Assembly (NCBI GenBank): GCA_023700805.1
Contig: JAMPYF010000011.1
Coordinates: 39,888 to 103,887 of the forward strand
Origin: Sulfuritalea sp.
Lineage (GTDB): Bacteria > Pseudomonadota > Gammaproteobacteria > Burkholderiales > Rhodocyclaceae
Direction of reading: 5' to 3'
DNA: 64,000 bases
Positions within the stretch are counted from its first letter, which is position 1, and each line of letters begins with the position of its first letter. The position numbers and the translations under genes are program-made. Of this stretch, positions 28,027 through 37,084 are shown piece by piece. Under the pieces are notes generated by a model that made no database searches, was not told the origin of the DNA, and worked only from the letters and a program-made list of their open reading frames with translations.

Positions 28027-28056
28027 ACGGCCTCCAGCAATGGGGGCCGTTTTTGT
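28027..28056 (+). terminator. Terminator after the orphan tRNA half
   Basis: ACGGCCTCC-agcaa-TGGGGGCCGT stem followed by TTTTTGTTTTT. It is related to the hairpin at 27040 and is probably the original tRNA-Met terminator displaced by an insertion. Confidence 0.8.
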
Positions 28057-28080
28057 TTTTTCCGAGCCTCTGCGCCTGGC

Positions 28081-28329
28081 CTATTTCCTGCGGCGCGGCT
28101 CGACGATGCCCATGTTCGGCGCCAGCTCGCCGACACCGCGCGCCAGCACTGCGCGGCGCTGTTCGCAGCGCTGCAACACATCCCGCTGCTGCACGTTGCT
28201 GTAGGCCACCCACCAGTCACGCTCGTCCTGGGTCCGGTAACAGCCGCGGCACAGCCCGCTTTCCGGATCGAATTCGCAAACCTTGACGCAGGGCGAGCGC
28301 ACCGGCGGCGGTGTAATAAAGTTGTTCAT
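28081..28329 (-). CDS. DUF1289 family protein
   Basis: 82 residues. The four-Cys pattern SPCVKVCEFDPESGLCRGCYRT (Cys at 14, 18, 28 and 31) followed by RDWWVAYSNVQQRDVL is the DUF1289 signature; the Cys set suggests a metal or Fe-S site. The function is unknown. Proteins of this family often lie beside unrelated housekeeping genes. Its minus-strand 3' end faces the plus-strand terminator at 28027. Confidence 0.88.
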   Translation of the reverse strand: MNNFITPPPVRSPCVKVCEFDPESGLCRGCYRTQDERDWWVAYSNVQQRDVLQRCEQRRAVLARGVGELAPNMGIVEPRRRK

Positions 28330-28390
28330 CGGGTCACTTCACAGCAGCACGCAGCCCGGCCGCATGCGGCCACGACAAACGCGACATCGG

Positions 28391-28425
28391 AAAAACACGG
28401 CGCGGAAGCGGATCTGCGCGCCGTG
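28391..28425 (-). terminator. Terminator of the exported PKD-like gene
   Basis: CACGGCGCG (28396-28404) pairs perfectly with CGCGCCGTG (28417-28425). On the minus strand the stem is followed by TTTTT. It lies 8 bp after the stop at 28433. Confidence 0.75.
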
Positions 28426-28432
28426 CGCGGGC

Positions 28433-28996
28433 TTACTTCTTGGGCGCCTTCATCTTGCGGCAGCCGATCTGCCTGGCCTTGTCGTTGGCGAAGTATTCGA
28501 GTCCCATGGCGCAGCCCAGCGGCTTGGCCGGGGCCATTGCGCCCTTGCCGCCCTTGCAGGAGAAATCGCCGGCCTTGCCCATGCGGCCGACCATCCTGTA
28601 GCCCTGGGGACAGGCCGGAGCCGCGGCGGCCGCGGCCGGCCCCGGTTCGACCACCAGCTTGGCCGTTGCCGTGCCGACGCAGGGGAAATGGGTGGTGATG
28701 CGCTTGCCTTCGGCCTTGATGATGTAGCTGCCGGACTTGGCATAGGTCTTGGAAATGCTGACGGGGAATTTGCCTTCCTTGCCGTCGATCTTCACGTTGC
28801 GCGATTCGCTGCCGTCATCGAAATGCACCACCATGCCGCAGAAGCCAGGCGCCTCGCCTTCGGCCGCGATGGTGATGTTCACTTCCTGCCCGGCGCGGGC
28901 CGGGTTCGGTTCGACCTTTACCGTGCCGATGCCGCCCTGCTGCGCGAATGCCAGCGTCGACGCCACGCCCAGAACAAGACTCAGTTTGTAGTTCAT
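28433..28996 (-). CDS. Exported PKD-like domain protein
   Basis: 187 residues from ATG 28996 (ribosome binding site GGGGAG); the longer reading from 29023 adds nine non-signal residues. Signal peptide 1-18 (ends AFA-QQ). Residues 22-115 look like an Ig/PKD beta-sandwich: VKVEPNPARAGQEVNITIAA, VHFDDGSE, KTYAKSGSYIIKAEGK. An Ala/Pro linker leads to a Cys-bearing C-terminal part (ACPQGYRM, FSCKGGKG, LGCAMG, QIGCRK) that may hold two disulfides. A surface or periplasmic binding role is plausible but unproven. Confidence 0.72.
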   Translation of the reverse strand: MNYKLSLVLGVASTLAFAQQGGIGTVKVEPNPARAGQEVNITIAAEGEAPGFCGMVVHFDDGSESRNVKIDGKEGKFPVSISKTYAKSGSYIIKAEGKRITTHFPCVGTATAKLVVEPGPAAAAAAPACPQGYRMVGRMGKAGDFSCKGGKGAMAPAKPLGCAMGLEYFANDKARQIGCRKMKAPKK

Positions 28997-29060
28997 TTGC
29001 ACTCCCCTTCGTCTGTCAATCACATTAATCTAGCTCATTTTCCCGAAACAGGAAATTCGC

Positions 29061-31103
29061 ATGAAGGCATTCCGCATCATCGGCATCGCACTGGGCCTGG
29101 CTCTGGCCCTGCTCGCGGTGGGGATCGGCGTGCTGTATGCCCTGTTCGACGGCGAAAAGATCAAGGGCGAAATCAGCCGCGTGGTGCTGGAGCAGACGCA
29201 GCGCCGGCTGGACATCGCCGGCAGACTCGAACTCTCGGTGTGGCCGGATGTCGGCATCAGGCTCGGGCGCCTCAGCCTGTCCGAGCCCGGCGGCAAGGAG
29301 GAATTCCTCGCACTCGAATCGGCGCGCGTGGCCGTGGCCGTGATGCCGCTGCTGTCGCAGCAGCTGCAGGTGCGACGGATCGAAGTCGATGGCCTGCGGG
29401 CGACGCTGGTCAAGCGCAAGGATGGCACGCTGAGCATCGACGACCTGACGGGCAGCAAGGCCGGGAAGCCGAAAGTTGGCGCTGGCGACACGCCGAGCGC
29501 GCCGCTGCAGATCGACATTGCCGGCATCAAGCTGGCCAATGCGCAGTTCACCTGGCGCGACGAGAAAAGCGGCAATGCCACGACCCTGTCCCGGCTCGAT
29601 CTCGGCACCGGGCGCGTGCAGGCCGACAGCGGCAGGCAGGCCCTGTCGGTCGACGCTTTGTCGCTGGCCGCCAGGGGCAGGAGCGGCAGCGATGCCTTCG
29701 AGCTGAAGCTCGATGCGCCGAAACTCGCCCTATCGCCCGACAAGGCCGGCGGCGAAACGCTGAACCTCAGCGCGACCCTGGCCGGCAGCGGCCGCAGCGT
29801 CGTGGCGAAGCTGGTGCTGTCCGACGTCGAAGGCAATACCAAGGCGCTGAAGATCGGCAAGCTCGCGCTCGATCTCGATGCGAAGTCGGGCGAGACCGCG
29901 GTCAAGGCCCACCTCGAATCCCCGGTGGCGGCCAAGCTCGCGGCGCAGACCGTGGCGCTGGAAAAGCTGGTCGGCAGCGTCGACCTGGCCAATCCGCAGA
30001 TGCCGATGAAGCAGCTCAAGCTGCCGCTGTCGGGCCGCCTGCACGCCGATCTGGCAAAGCAGAGCGCGGCACTCGACCTGGGCACCCGCTTCGACGAATC
30101 GAAAATCGCGCTGAAGCTCAACGTGGCGAAGTTCGCGCCGCTGGCCATCGTCTTCGACCTCGACATCGACCGGCTCAACGCGGACAAGTACCTGCCGCCC
30201 AAGCCCGCCGAAGACAAGTCCGCCTTGGGCGGCAAGCTGGATTTCTCCGCGCTCAAGGGTCACGACGTCAAGGGCGGCATCCGCATCGGCGCGCTGCAGG
30301 TGTCGCAGCTGAAGCTGGCGAAGCTGAATGCGAAGCTCAGGCTCGCTGACGGGCGCCTCGATGTCGCGCCGCTGACGATGAATCTCTACGAAGGCACGGC
30401 CAGCGGCAGCCTGTCGCTGAATGCCACGGGCAACCAGGTCGGCCTCAAGCAGCACCTGGCAGGCATCAGCATCAACCCGCTGATGAAGGATCTGGCCGAC
30501 AAGGACCTGCTGGAAGGACGCGGCAACGTCGCGCTCGACCTCAGCAGCCGCGGCGACAGCGTCGCGGCGATGAAGCAGGCGCTGGCGGGCAGCGCTTCGA
30601 TAAACCTCAGGGACGGCGCGATCAAGGGCATCAACCTGGCGCAGACCCTGCGCGACCTCCAGGGCAAGCTCGGCGCCGCATCCGGCAAGGACTCGACACA
30701 GCAGGCAAAGGCCGGCGACAAGACCGACTTCTCGGAACTCGCCGCCTCGCTGAGAATCGCCGGCGGCGTCGCCCACAATGAAGACCTGGTGATGAAGTCG
30801 CCCTTCCTGCGGCTCGCCGGGGCGGGCGACATCGACATCGGCGGCGGCCGCATGAACTACCTGGCCAAGGCCAGCGTGGTCGCCAGCAGCGCCGGCCAGG
30901 GAGGAAAGGGCCTCGACCAGTTGAAGGGGCTCACCGTGCCGGTGCGCGTCACCGGCCCTTTCGAGAAGCTCTCCTACACGCTCGAACTCGGCAGCCTGGC
31001 CGCCGACGCGGCCAAGGCCAAGGTCGAAGAGAAAAAGGAAGAAATCAAGGCGAAGATCGAGGACAAGACACGGGACAAGCTCAAGGGTCTGTTCGGCCGA
31101 TGA
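29061..31103 (+). CDS. AsmA-family protein
   Basis: 680 residues with one N-terminal helix (about 7-28) and a long periplasmic beta-rich repeat region. AsmA signatures are GRLELSVWPDVGIRLGRLSL near 52-72 and the C-terminal AsmA_2 block (GSASINLRDGAIKGINLAQTLRDL, then GAGDIDIGGGRMNYLAKA). These TamB-like proteins are thought to bridge lipids to the outer membrane. Residues 138-143 (K-V-G-A-G-D) in a linker come from a copy of the dispersed motif. The C-terminus is a Lys/Glu-rich helix. Transcribed alone, 64 bp after the divergent PKD-like gene start. Confidence 0.9.
   Translation: MKAFRIIGIALGLALALLAVGIGVLYALFDGEKIKGEISRVVLEQTQRRLDIAGRLELSVWPDVGIRLGRLSLSEPGGKEEFLALESARVAVAVMPLLSQQLQVRRIEVDGLRATLVKRKDGTLSIDDLTGSKAGKPKVGAGDTPSAPLQIDIAGIKLANAQFTWRDEKSGNATTLSRLDLGTGRVQADSGRQALSVDALSLAARGRSGSDAFELKLDAPKLALSPDKAGGETLNLSATLAGSGRSVVAKLVLSDVEGNTKALKIGKLALDLDAKSGETAVKAHLESPVAAKLAAQTVALEKLVGSVDLANPQMPMKQLKLPLSGRLHADLAKQSAALDLGTRFDESKIALKLNVAKFAPLAIVFDLDIDRLNADKYLPPKPAEDKSALGGKLDFSALKGHDVKGGIRIGALQVSQLKLAKLNAKLRLADGRLDVAPLTMNLYEGTASGSLSLNATGNQVGLKQHLAGISINPLMKDLADKDLLEGRGNVALDLSSRGDSVAAMKQALAGSASINLRDGAIKGINLAQTLRDLQGKLGAASGKDSTQQAKAGDKTDFSELAASLRIAGGVAHNEDLVMKSPFLRLAGAGDIDIGGGRMNYLAKASVVASSAGQGGKGLDQLKGLTVPVRVTGPFEKLSYTLELGSLAADAAKAKVEEKKEEIKAKIEDKTRDKLKGLFGR
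29474..29496 (+). repeat. Dispersed motif, copy 5 (in asmA)
   Basis: Core at 29474-29487, tail ACACGCCGA, preceded by CGAA. Read as V-G-A-G-D-T. Confidence 0.85.
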
Positions 31104-31499
31104 GCCCAAGGCGAAACCGCGGCGCCAGCCAGAACGGCATTGGCCTGGCGACGGCGTCGGGCAAGGCCCGGCGTGCCCGATGGCGTGTTGCGGCTACGTA
31201 GATTCCGCAGTTTGCCGCGTAATTCACGGATCAACAAGGCGGCCTGTCTTTGAGAGTATCGGTCCGCCGGCGGCTGCAGCCATCCCTGCATTGCGGTTTG
31301 CTGATACTAGCGGTGAAATCTGCGCCCGGTAGCGGGGATGATCGGGCAGGTGCACACATACATGCGAGGCAAGGACTTGGCTGAGAACCCGCCGTTCATC
31401 CCGGATACGCCGAGTGCCGCGACAAACTCATTGCCTGTGGCGGCGACGCCTGCGTCCCCAGGCCCGGCTAAGAAACGCCAATATCCGGAGCCGTGAATT
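31104..31499. other. Gene-free interval between asmA and the first c-haem GGDEF gene
   Basis: 396 bp without a convincing gene. At 31225-31238 it holds CACGGATCAACAAG followed by a GC-rich hairpin (GGCGGCC ... GGTCCGCC, 31238-31268). The same 14-mer plus hairpin recurs at 62484 ahead of the chemoreceptor gene. The rest (31300-31499) shows no strong promoter or repeat by eye. Confidence 0.5.
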
Positions 31500-33248
31500 G
31501 TGCAACGCAAGACGTCCAGTAGCTCCGCAGCAGGAGCGGCCACGGCCGTGAAATTGCATTCCCTCGGCCTTTCCTCGATCGGCGCGAAACTCACCCTGGC
31601 GATCTGTTCGGTCATCGCGCTGGGCTTCGCTTCGATCGTCTATTTCTACGCCAAGCAGCAGGAAAAGAACATCCTGCTGCAAAACGAAAGGGCGATTCAG
31701 CAGGTCCTCAACAGCGTCAGCGAGGGATTGCAGACGGTCATGATCACCGGCTCGGCCGACGTCGCCGAACTCTATGCGGACAAGCTGAAGGGTATCAAGG
31801 ATGTCGACGATTTCCGCATCGTGCGCACCAATGGCCTCGAGGCATTCCGCGACAACGAAACCATCCACAAGGTCAACCAGCACCGCGGGGAGGCCGACTT
31901 CGAACCGAGGCCGACAGAGCACGAGCACCGCGTTTTCGCCGCCGACGACGCCAACCTGGTACGCGCGATCAGCACCCAGCGCTTCGTCTATTACTATCAT
32001 CAGCAGCACGGCCTTGAGCATCTGACCTTCCTGCTGCCGATCAAGAACGTCAAGAAGTGCCACCGCTGCCACGGCAAGGAGCGCGAAGTACTCGGCGTGC
32101 TCGAGTTCCGCTCGGCGCTGGACACGGTGCGGGAAGAGGTACGGCAAACCTGGACGCAGTCGCTGCTGGTGCTCGCGATCGCCCTCGCTGCGGTCCTGGT
32201 GGTGGCCACGGTGGTCCTGCGGCGCTACATCGTGCGCCCGATCGAGGTCGTCTCGCTGGCCATGGCGAAGGTCGCCGCCGGCGATCTGAACCAGAACATT
32301 CCGGTCATCGGACGCGACGAGCTGTCACTAATGGCGCTGTCCTTCAACAAGATGACCGGCGAACTGCGCGACAGCTATGCCGGATTCAATTCCGAGCACA
32401 ACAAGCTGGAAACCATACTCATGGGCACCGACGAGGGAATTGTCGTCACCGACGGCTCCGGCGCAGTGGTACTGGTCAACCCGGCGGCGGAACTCCTGCT
32501 CGACAAACCTGCCGCCCGCATCGTCGAGGAGGGGTTCCTGCGCCTGCTCGACGACCCGCAACGCATGGAATGCTCGCTGGAACATGCCGGCATCGCCGGC
32601 ACCAACGATGTCTTCCTCTACCACCAGCGCTTCCTCGCCGTCTACGCCTCGACGCTGCAGCGCGCCGACGGGGGCATGCTCGGCCATGCCGCCATCATTC
32701 GCGACATGACCAAGGAAAAGCGCCTGGAGCAGTTGCTGCGGGAGTTGTCGAACACCGATGCGCTGACCGGCCTGGCGAACCGGCGCGCGCTCGACGAAAC
32801 CCTGGCGCGGGAATTCGCCCTGGCCCACGAGCAGGGGCGCGAACTGGCCGTGCTGATGTTCGACGTCGATCACTTCAAGAAATTCAACGACAACCATGGT
32901 CACGACCAGGGCGACCGGGTACTCAAGGCTTTTGCACTCACCACGCGCTCCTACGTCCGCGAGGTGCTCGATACCGTGTGCCGCTACGGTGGCGAGGAAT
33001 TCATGGTGATCGCGCGGGAGACTTCGCAGGAGGGAGCCGTCATCCTGGCCGAGCGCATCCGGGAGGGCATCGAAGCCATGGTGGTCGATGGCCTGCGCGT
33101 GACGACCAGCATCGGCGTCGCCGGCATCCGTGAAACCGGCGCCGGCACGCCCGGCGAACTGATCGAACGCGCCGACGCTGCGCTTTACGAAGCCAAGCGC
33201 AGCGGGCGCAACCGCGTCACCGCGGCGACCACCGGAGGTGCCGCATGA
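31500..33248 (+). CDS. Membrane diguanylate cyclase with a periplasmic c-type haem motif (sensor 1)
   Basis: 582 residues; start GTG 31500. Helix 1 (about 30-52), periplasmic domain with the haem attachment site C187-H-R-C190-H191, helix 2 (about 218-240), HAMP, PAS (about 300-415), and GGDEF with an intact RYGGEEF. Haem attachment needs the periplasm, which fits the topology. It should make c-di-GMP in response to redox state or a haem ligand such as NO or O2. Its stop overlaps the next, paralogous gene. Convergent with the mtrB-like gene, it probably reports on the electron conduit. Confidence 0.88.
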   Translation: MQRKTSSSSAAGAATAVKLHSLGLSSIGAKLTLAICSVIALGFASIVYFYAKQQEKNILLQNERAIQQVLNSVSEGLQTVMITGSADVAELYADKLKGIKDVDDFRIVRTNGLEAFRDNETIHKVNQHRGEADFEPRPTEHEHRVFAADDANLVRAISTQRFVYYYHQQHGLEHLTFLLPIKNVKKCHRCHGKEREVLGVLEFRSALDTVREEVRQTWTQSLLVLAIALAAVLVVATVVLRRYIVRPIEVVSLAMAKVAAGDLNQNIPVIGRDELSLMALSFNKMTGELRDSYAGFNSEHNKLETILMGTDEGIVVTDGSGAVVLVNPAAELLLDKPAARIVEEGFLRLLDDPQRMECSLEHAGIAGTNDVFLYHQRFLAVYASTLQRADGGMLGHAAIIRDMTKEKRLEQLLRELSNTDALTGLANRRALDETLAREFALAHEQGRELAVLMFDVDHFKKFNDNHGHDQGDRVLKAFALTTRSYVREVLDTVCRYGGEEFMVIARETSQEGAVILAERIREGIEAMVVDGLRVTTSIGVAGIRETGAGTPGELIERADAALYEAKRSGRNRVTAATTGGAA

Positions 33249-34957
33249 TCCACTTCAGGCGCATCGGCCACCGCCTGCTCGCCTCGGTGGGCGGCATCGT
33301 GATCCTCGGCATCGTCGCGATCACCCTCACCTATGCGATACGGCAGGAAGCCTCGTCCCTGCAGCAAGCCGAAAATGCGCTGGGCAAGGTGACCGACAGC
33401 GTCGCCGAAGGCCTGGCTGCGATCATGCTGGGCGGCCATGCCAAGGCGGCGCCGGATTTCGCCAGCCGCCTGAAGAATGTGCCGAATGTCATCGACTATC
33501 GCATCATCCGCATCGACGGCACACAGGCCTTTGTCGACAATGCCACGGTGGAACGGGTCAACACCCGCCTGGGCGAATTCGAGTTCACCGGCCGCAAGGG
33601 CGAACCGGCGCCGGTCCGCGCCGTATCCAGCATCGACCCGGCCCTGGAACGCATGCGGCAAACCGGCGAACGCGTCTTCTCCTACCATACCCAGCCCGGC
33701 GGCGAACGCCTGGTCACGGTGTTCAGCCCGATACACGCCGGACTTTCCTGCAAGAAGTGCCATGGTGCCGAAGACGTCCTGCGCGGCGCCATCACGCTCA
33801 CCGTTTCGATGAAGGATATCGACGACGATGTCGAGCACACCTGGCGTCTGTCGATCCTGGTGATCATCGGAGCACTTGCCGGGATCATCGCGCTGATCTA
33901 CTGGTTCGCCCACCGTACCGTGGTGTCCCAGATCGCCGAGTTCCTCAAGGCCATGGAAACCGCCGCGGTAGGCGACAATTCGGTGCGGCTGAAGGCCACC
34001 AGCCGTGACGAAATCGGCCGCATGGCCCATTCCTTCAACCACATGAACGAAGAGCTGCTGCAGATCTACGGCAACCTCAAGGAGGAGCGCACCAAGCTCA
34101 ACACCGTGATTCACGGTGCCAGTTCCGGGATCGTGGTCACCGATGCGAAGCAACAGGTGGTACTGGTCAATCGCGCCGCGGAGAACATCATCGGCAGAAG
34201 CGAACAGGCCATCATCGAACGCGGTTTCCTGCATCTTTTCGACGATTCCGCATGGATGGAGGCGCGTATACAGGACGAGGGGGGAGAAGCTTCCTCGCCG
34301 CTGCTCGAATGGAACGGCAAGATCCTGTCGGTCCAGGCATCGACCATACGCCACGAAGACGGCACGATCATCGGTTCGGCTGCGCTGATACGCGACATCA
34401 CCGAGGAAAAGCGCCTGGAGGCCAGGCTGAAGGAGCAGTCGATCACCGATGCCTTGACCGGCCTGCATAACCGGCGCCATTTCGACGAGGTGCTGGTTAC
34501 CGAATTCAAGCGCTGGAAGCGCTATGCCCAGCCGCTGTCGGTGATGATGATCGACGTCGATCATTTCAAGAAATTCAACGATACCCATGGCCACGACTGC
34601 GGCGACCGCGTGCTCGGCGCGATCGGCGCGGTGCTCAAGGCACTGGCCGCACCCTCGTTGATTCCCTGCCGCTATGGCGGCGAGGAAATGCTCATCGTCA
34701 TGCCCGGAGTTGTCGAGGAGCGTGGGGTGCAGCTAGCCGAAACGGTTCGCCAGCGGATTGCGGAGCTGGTGATAGACGGGTTGAAGGTCACCGTCAGTAT
34801 CGGCGTCGCCGGCCTGCCGGGACATGAAGTGGAAAACGGCGACGCGCTGGTCAAGCTGGCCGACGACGCGCTTTACGATGCCAAGGAAGGTGGCCGCAAC
34901 CAGGTGCGCCGGGCCGGCCCGCGATCGGCAGGCTATCTCGGCGCCGATACCCAATAA
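33245..34957 (+). CDS. Membrane GGDEF protein with a periplasmic c-type haem motif (sensor 2)
   Basis: 570 residues, overlapping sensor 1 by 4 bp. Same layout: helix 1 (about 13-33), periplasmic domain with C169-K-K-C172-H173, helix 2 (about 210-232), HAMP, PAS, GGDEF. The active-site loop reads RYGGEEM, so the last residue of GGEEF is changed; the catalytic Gly-Gly-Glu-Glu is kept, so activity is still possible. The periplasmic domains of the two sensors align weakly, indicating duplication followed by divergence. It ends 9 bp from the convergent mtrB-like gene. Confidence 0.87.
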   Translation: MIHFRRIGHRLLASVGGIVILGIVAITLTYAIRQEASSLQQAENALGKVTDSVAEGLAAIMLGGHAKAAPDFASRLKNVPNVIDYRIIRIDGTQAFVDNATVERVNTRLGEFEFTGRKGEPAPVRAVSSIDPALERMRQTGERVFSYHTQPGGERLVTVFSPIHAGLSCKKCHGAEDVLRGAITLTVSMKDIDDDVEHTWRLSILVIIGALAGIIALIYWFAHRTVVSQIAEFLKAMETAAVGDNSVRLKATSRDEIGRMAHSFNHMNEELLQIYGNLKEERTKLNTVIHGASSGIVVTDAKQQVVLVNRAAENIIGRSEQAIIERGFLHLFDDSAWMEARIQDEGGEASSPLLEWNGKILSVQASTIRHEDGTIIGSAALIRDITEEKRLEARLKEQSITDALTGLHNRRHFDEVLVTEFKRWKRYAQPLSVMMIDVDHFKKFNDTHGHDCGDRVLGAIGAVLKALAAPSLIPCRYGGEEMLIVMPGVVEERGVQLAETVRQRIAELVIDGLKVTVSIGVAGLPGHEVENGDALVKLADDALYDAKEGGRNQVRRAGPRSAGYLGADTQ

Positions 34958-34966
34958 ACGGCGCCT

Positions 34967-37075
34967 TCAGCGCCAGCGGTAGTAGTAACTTGCGCCGATG
35001 AAGCTGGTGTCCTGCAGGTTCGGCTGGCTCACCGTGGTTCCGTCGCTGTAGGTGTAGCCCGCCCAGGTCCAGTCGTTGGTCTTGCGGCGATCGTAGATGA
35101 ATGTGGCGCGCAGCCCCGAATCCCGCTCGATGGCATAGTCGGCGAACAGTTTGAGCGACAGTTGCCTGTAGAAATAGGCAGGCAGCGCGGTCGGGCTGAA
35201 GGTATCTGCTGCGGTCCCGGCATTGCCGAGCCGTGCCATGCCGTGCTCGGCCGTATCGGTCGAACTGCTGAGATCCGCACCGACTTCGAGATGGGCTCGG
35301 GGCTTGCCCTTCAAGCTGAGCCCCCAGGCCGTGGTGCTGTTGCGGATATCCGCCTCCCAGATCACGCCCTTGGCGTTGGCCACGGCCGAGGCGTAGTCCG
35401 TATGCGTCGTCTGGTTGGCGGTCGTGCGTTCGGCCGAGACCCAGCCGCTGAACTTCCATTTTTCGCTGATTGCATAAGTGGCGTCGCCCGACGCAAATAT
35501 CCCGGTGCCCGTACGCGGCCCGAGAGCACGGCCGCCGTAGCGGTCGGCCGAAACGTCGCCGATGAACTGTACGGACCACCTCTCTTCGGGAATCCAGTCG
35601 GCCGTCAGCCGCAGCTTGTCGCGCTGGCGGTCGGCCCAGATCAGCGGATTGACGAGGTTGGTCGGGGCCGCCGCGGTTCCCGCATAGCTGTCATTGACGT
35701 AGTTCGATCCGCCCCGGACGCTGCGCACGTAAGACACCGCGCCGTTGAGGGTTTCCGCAAGGCTGCGCTTGAGTTCGAGCCGCGCCAGGGTCTCGTCGGT
35801 TTTCTCGCGGAAGGCGACGCGCCGGTACTGCGGCGGGACATTGCGTGCGACCTGTTCCTGCTCCACGGTGGCGACCAGGCGATAGCCGTCGTCGAGCTGG
35901 TATGCCGCCTCGACCATGCCTTTGAGCTGCTTCTGCGAGCGCGGCACGTTGAAACCGCTGAATCCGGCGCTGGCCAGGCCGGGCGCGGCAGAGGGCGCAG
36001 CGACCTGGCTGGGCAGATACAGGGCCTTCGGCGTCTGGTCATCGCGATCTTCATAGCGGATGTTCGCAGTTAGGCCGAGCCGGTCGAGCGGCCGCAGCGA
36101 CAGATCGGCGAATGCCAAAGTGGTCACCAGCCGTCCGTCGAGCGACGCCTTGCCGGGCACGTTGGCAATCCCGAAAAGACTGTCCTGCCGCGCCAGGGTG
36201 TGCGAAAACCTGAAGCTCGTGCGGGTGCTGTCGTCGATGTTGTAACCGCCGGAAAGGGCCAACTGATGCGCGTCGTTCGACGGCGGCAGCGCGAGCGTCG
36301 TGATGCCGGTGCCGCCGGCAGGGCTCACGGCCAACAACTGTTTTCGATTCTCGAAGGACGAGCCGCTGTAGCCGCCGGACAGCTGAAGTTTCTTGTCGGC
36401 GTATCCAACCAGGACTTCCCACTGGCGAATTGTGCGGTCGATCGGTTCGGTAAGGAACTCCTGCGTGACCCCGCCGCCGCGTCCGTACATGCGGTCGCCG
36501 CGCTTCTCGTCCTGCTTGAAACTGACGCGGACATTGAACCCGCCGATGACGAATTTCCGTGCGCCGAGCGCGAAGGACTCGTGTTCCGTCTTGAGGTTGA
36601 CGTCGCGCTTGGGCGCCGCGGCGCTGACGGTTTCGGCGCTGGTGCCTATGCCGCCCAGGCCGGTGCGGACCACCCAGGGTTCGTTGCGCGTCAAACGGCC
36701 GGATTCGAGAAAATAGCTCCAGTCGCCCTGACGCTCGTGATCGAAGCGAATTTCGCGATTTTCGTTACCGAGATTGCTGCCCTTGAGCTTGAGCCAGGTG
36801 CCGGTCGCGTCGTCGCGTTTGATCAGGTCGAGGTTGAACAGGCCGTAGGCGCCGTCGGAATTGAAGCCGCTGAACTGGCCGAAGCGCCGGCTTTCGCCGG
36901 AAACCAGGGCAACGCCGGCTTCGACGCGGCTGTCGGGAGTCGCCAGGTCATGCCGGATCGCGTCGGCGGCGGCGGCGGCATCGGCCGCCGATTGCGCCAG
37001 CGCGGGACCGAAAGCGCCCAGCAGGGCGGCGGCCAGGGTCGACCGGCGAAACATCGATGGCTTGTTTTTCGACAT
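34967..37075 (-). CDS. MtrB/PioB-family outer-membrane beta-barrel protein
   Basis: 702 residues with a signal peptide (cut near ALA-QS). The body is alternating amphipathic beta strands with aromatic girdles and ends YYYRWR. Blocks such as GAYGLFNLDLIKRDDATGTWLKLKGSNLG and WSYFLESGRLTRNEPWVV are typical of MtrB/PioB barrels, which sheathe a decahaem cytochrome and carry electrons through the outer membrane. It follows the decahaem gene by 9 bp. The N-terminal CxxC of Shewanella MtrB is absent. No extracellular MtrC/OmcA homologue is in the window. Confidence 0.88.
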   Translation of the reverse strand: MSKNKPSMFRRSTLAAALLGAFGPALAQSAADAAAAADAIRHDLATPDSRVEAGVALVSGESRRFGQFSGFNSDGAYGLFNLDLIKRDDATGTWLKLKGSNLGNENREIRFDHERQGDWSYFLESGRLTRNEPWVVRTGLGGIGTSAETVSAAAPKRDVNLKTEHESFALGARKFVIGGFNVRVSFKQDEKRGDRMYGRGGGVTQEFLTEPIDRTIRQWEVLVGYADKKLQLSGGYSGSSFENRKQLLAVSPAGGTGITTLALPPSNDAHQLALSGGYNIDDSTRTSFRFSHTLARQDSLFGIANVPGKASLDGRLVTTLAFADLSLRPLDRLGLTANIRYEDRDDQTPKALYLPSQVAAPSAAPGLASAGFSGFNVPRSQKQLKGMVEAAYQLDDGYRLVATVEQEQVARNVPPQYRRVAFREKTDETLARLELKRSLAETLNGAVSYVRSVRGGSNYVNDSYAGTAAAPTNLVNPLIWADRQRDKLRLTADWIPEERWSVQFIGDVSADRYGGRALGPRTGTGIFASGDATYAISEKWKFSGWVSAERTTANQTTHTDYASAVANAKGVIWEADIRNSTTAWGLSLKGKPRAHLEVGADLSSSTDTAEHGMARLGNAGTAADTFSPTALPAYFYRQLSLKLFADYAIERDSGLRATFIYDRRKTNDWTWAGYTYSDGTTVSQPNLQDTSFIGASYYYRWR

Positions 37076-37084
37076 TCGCCTCTC

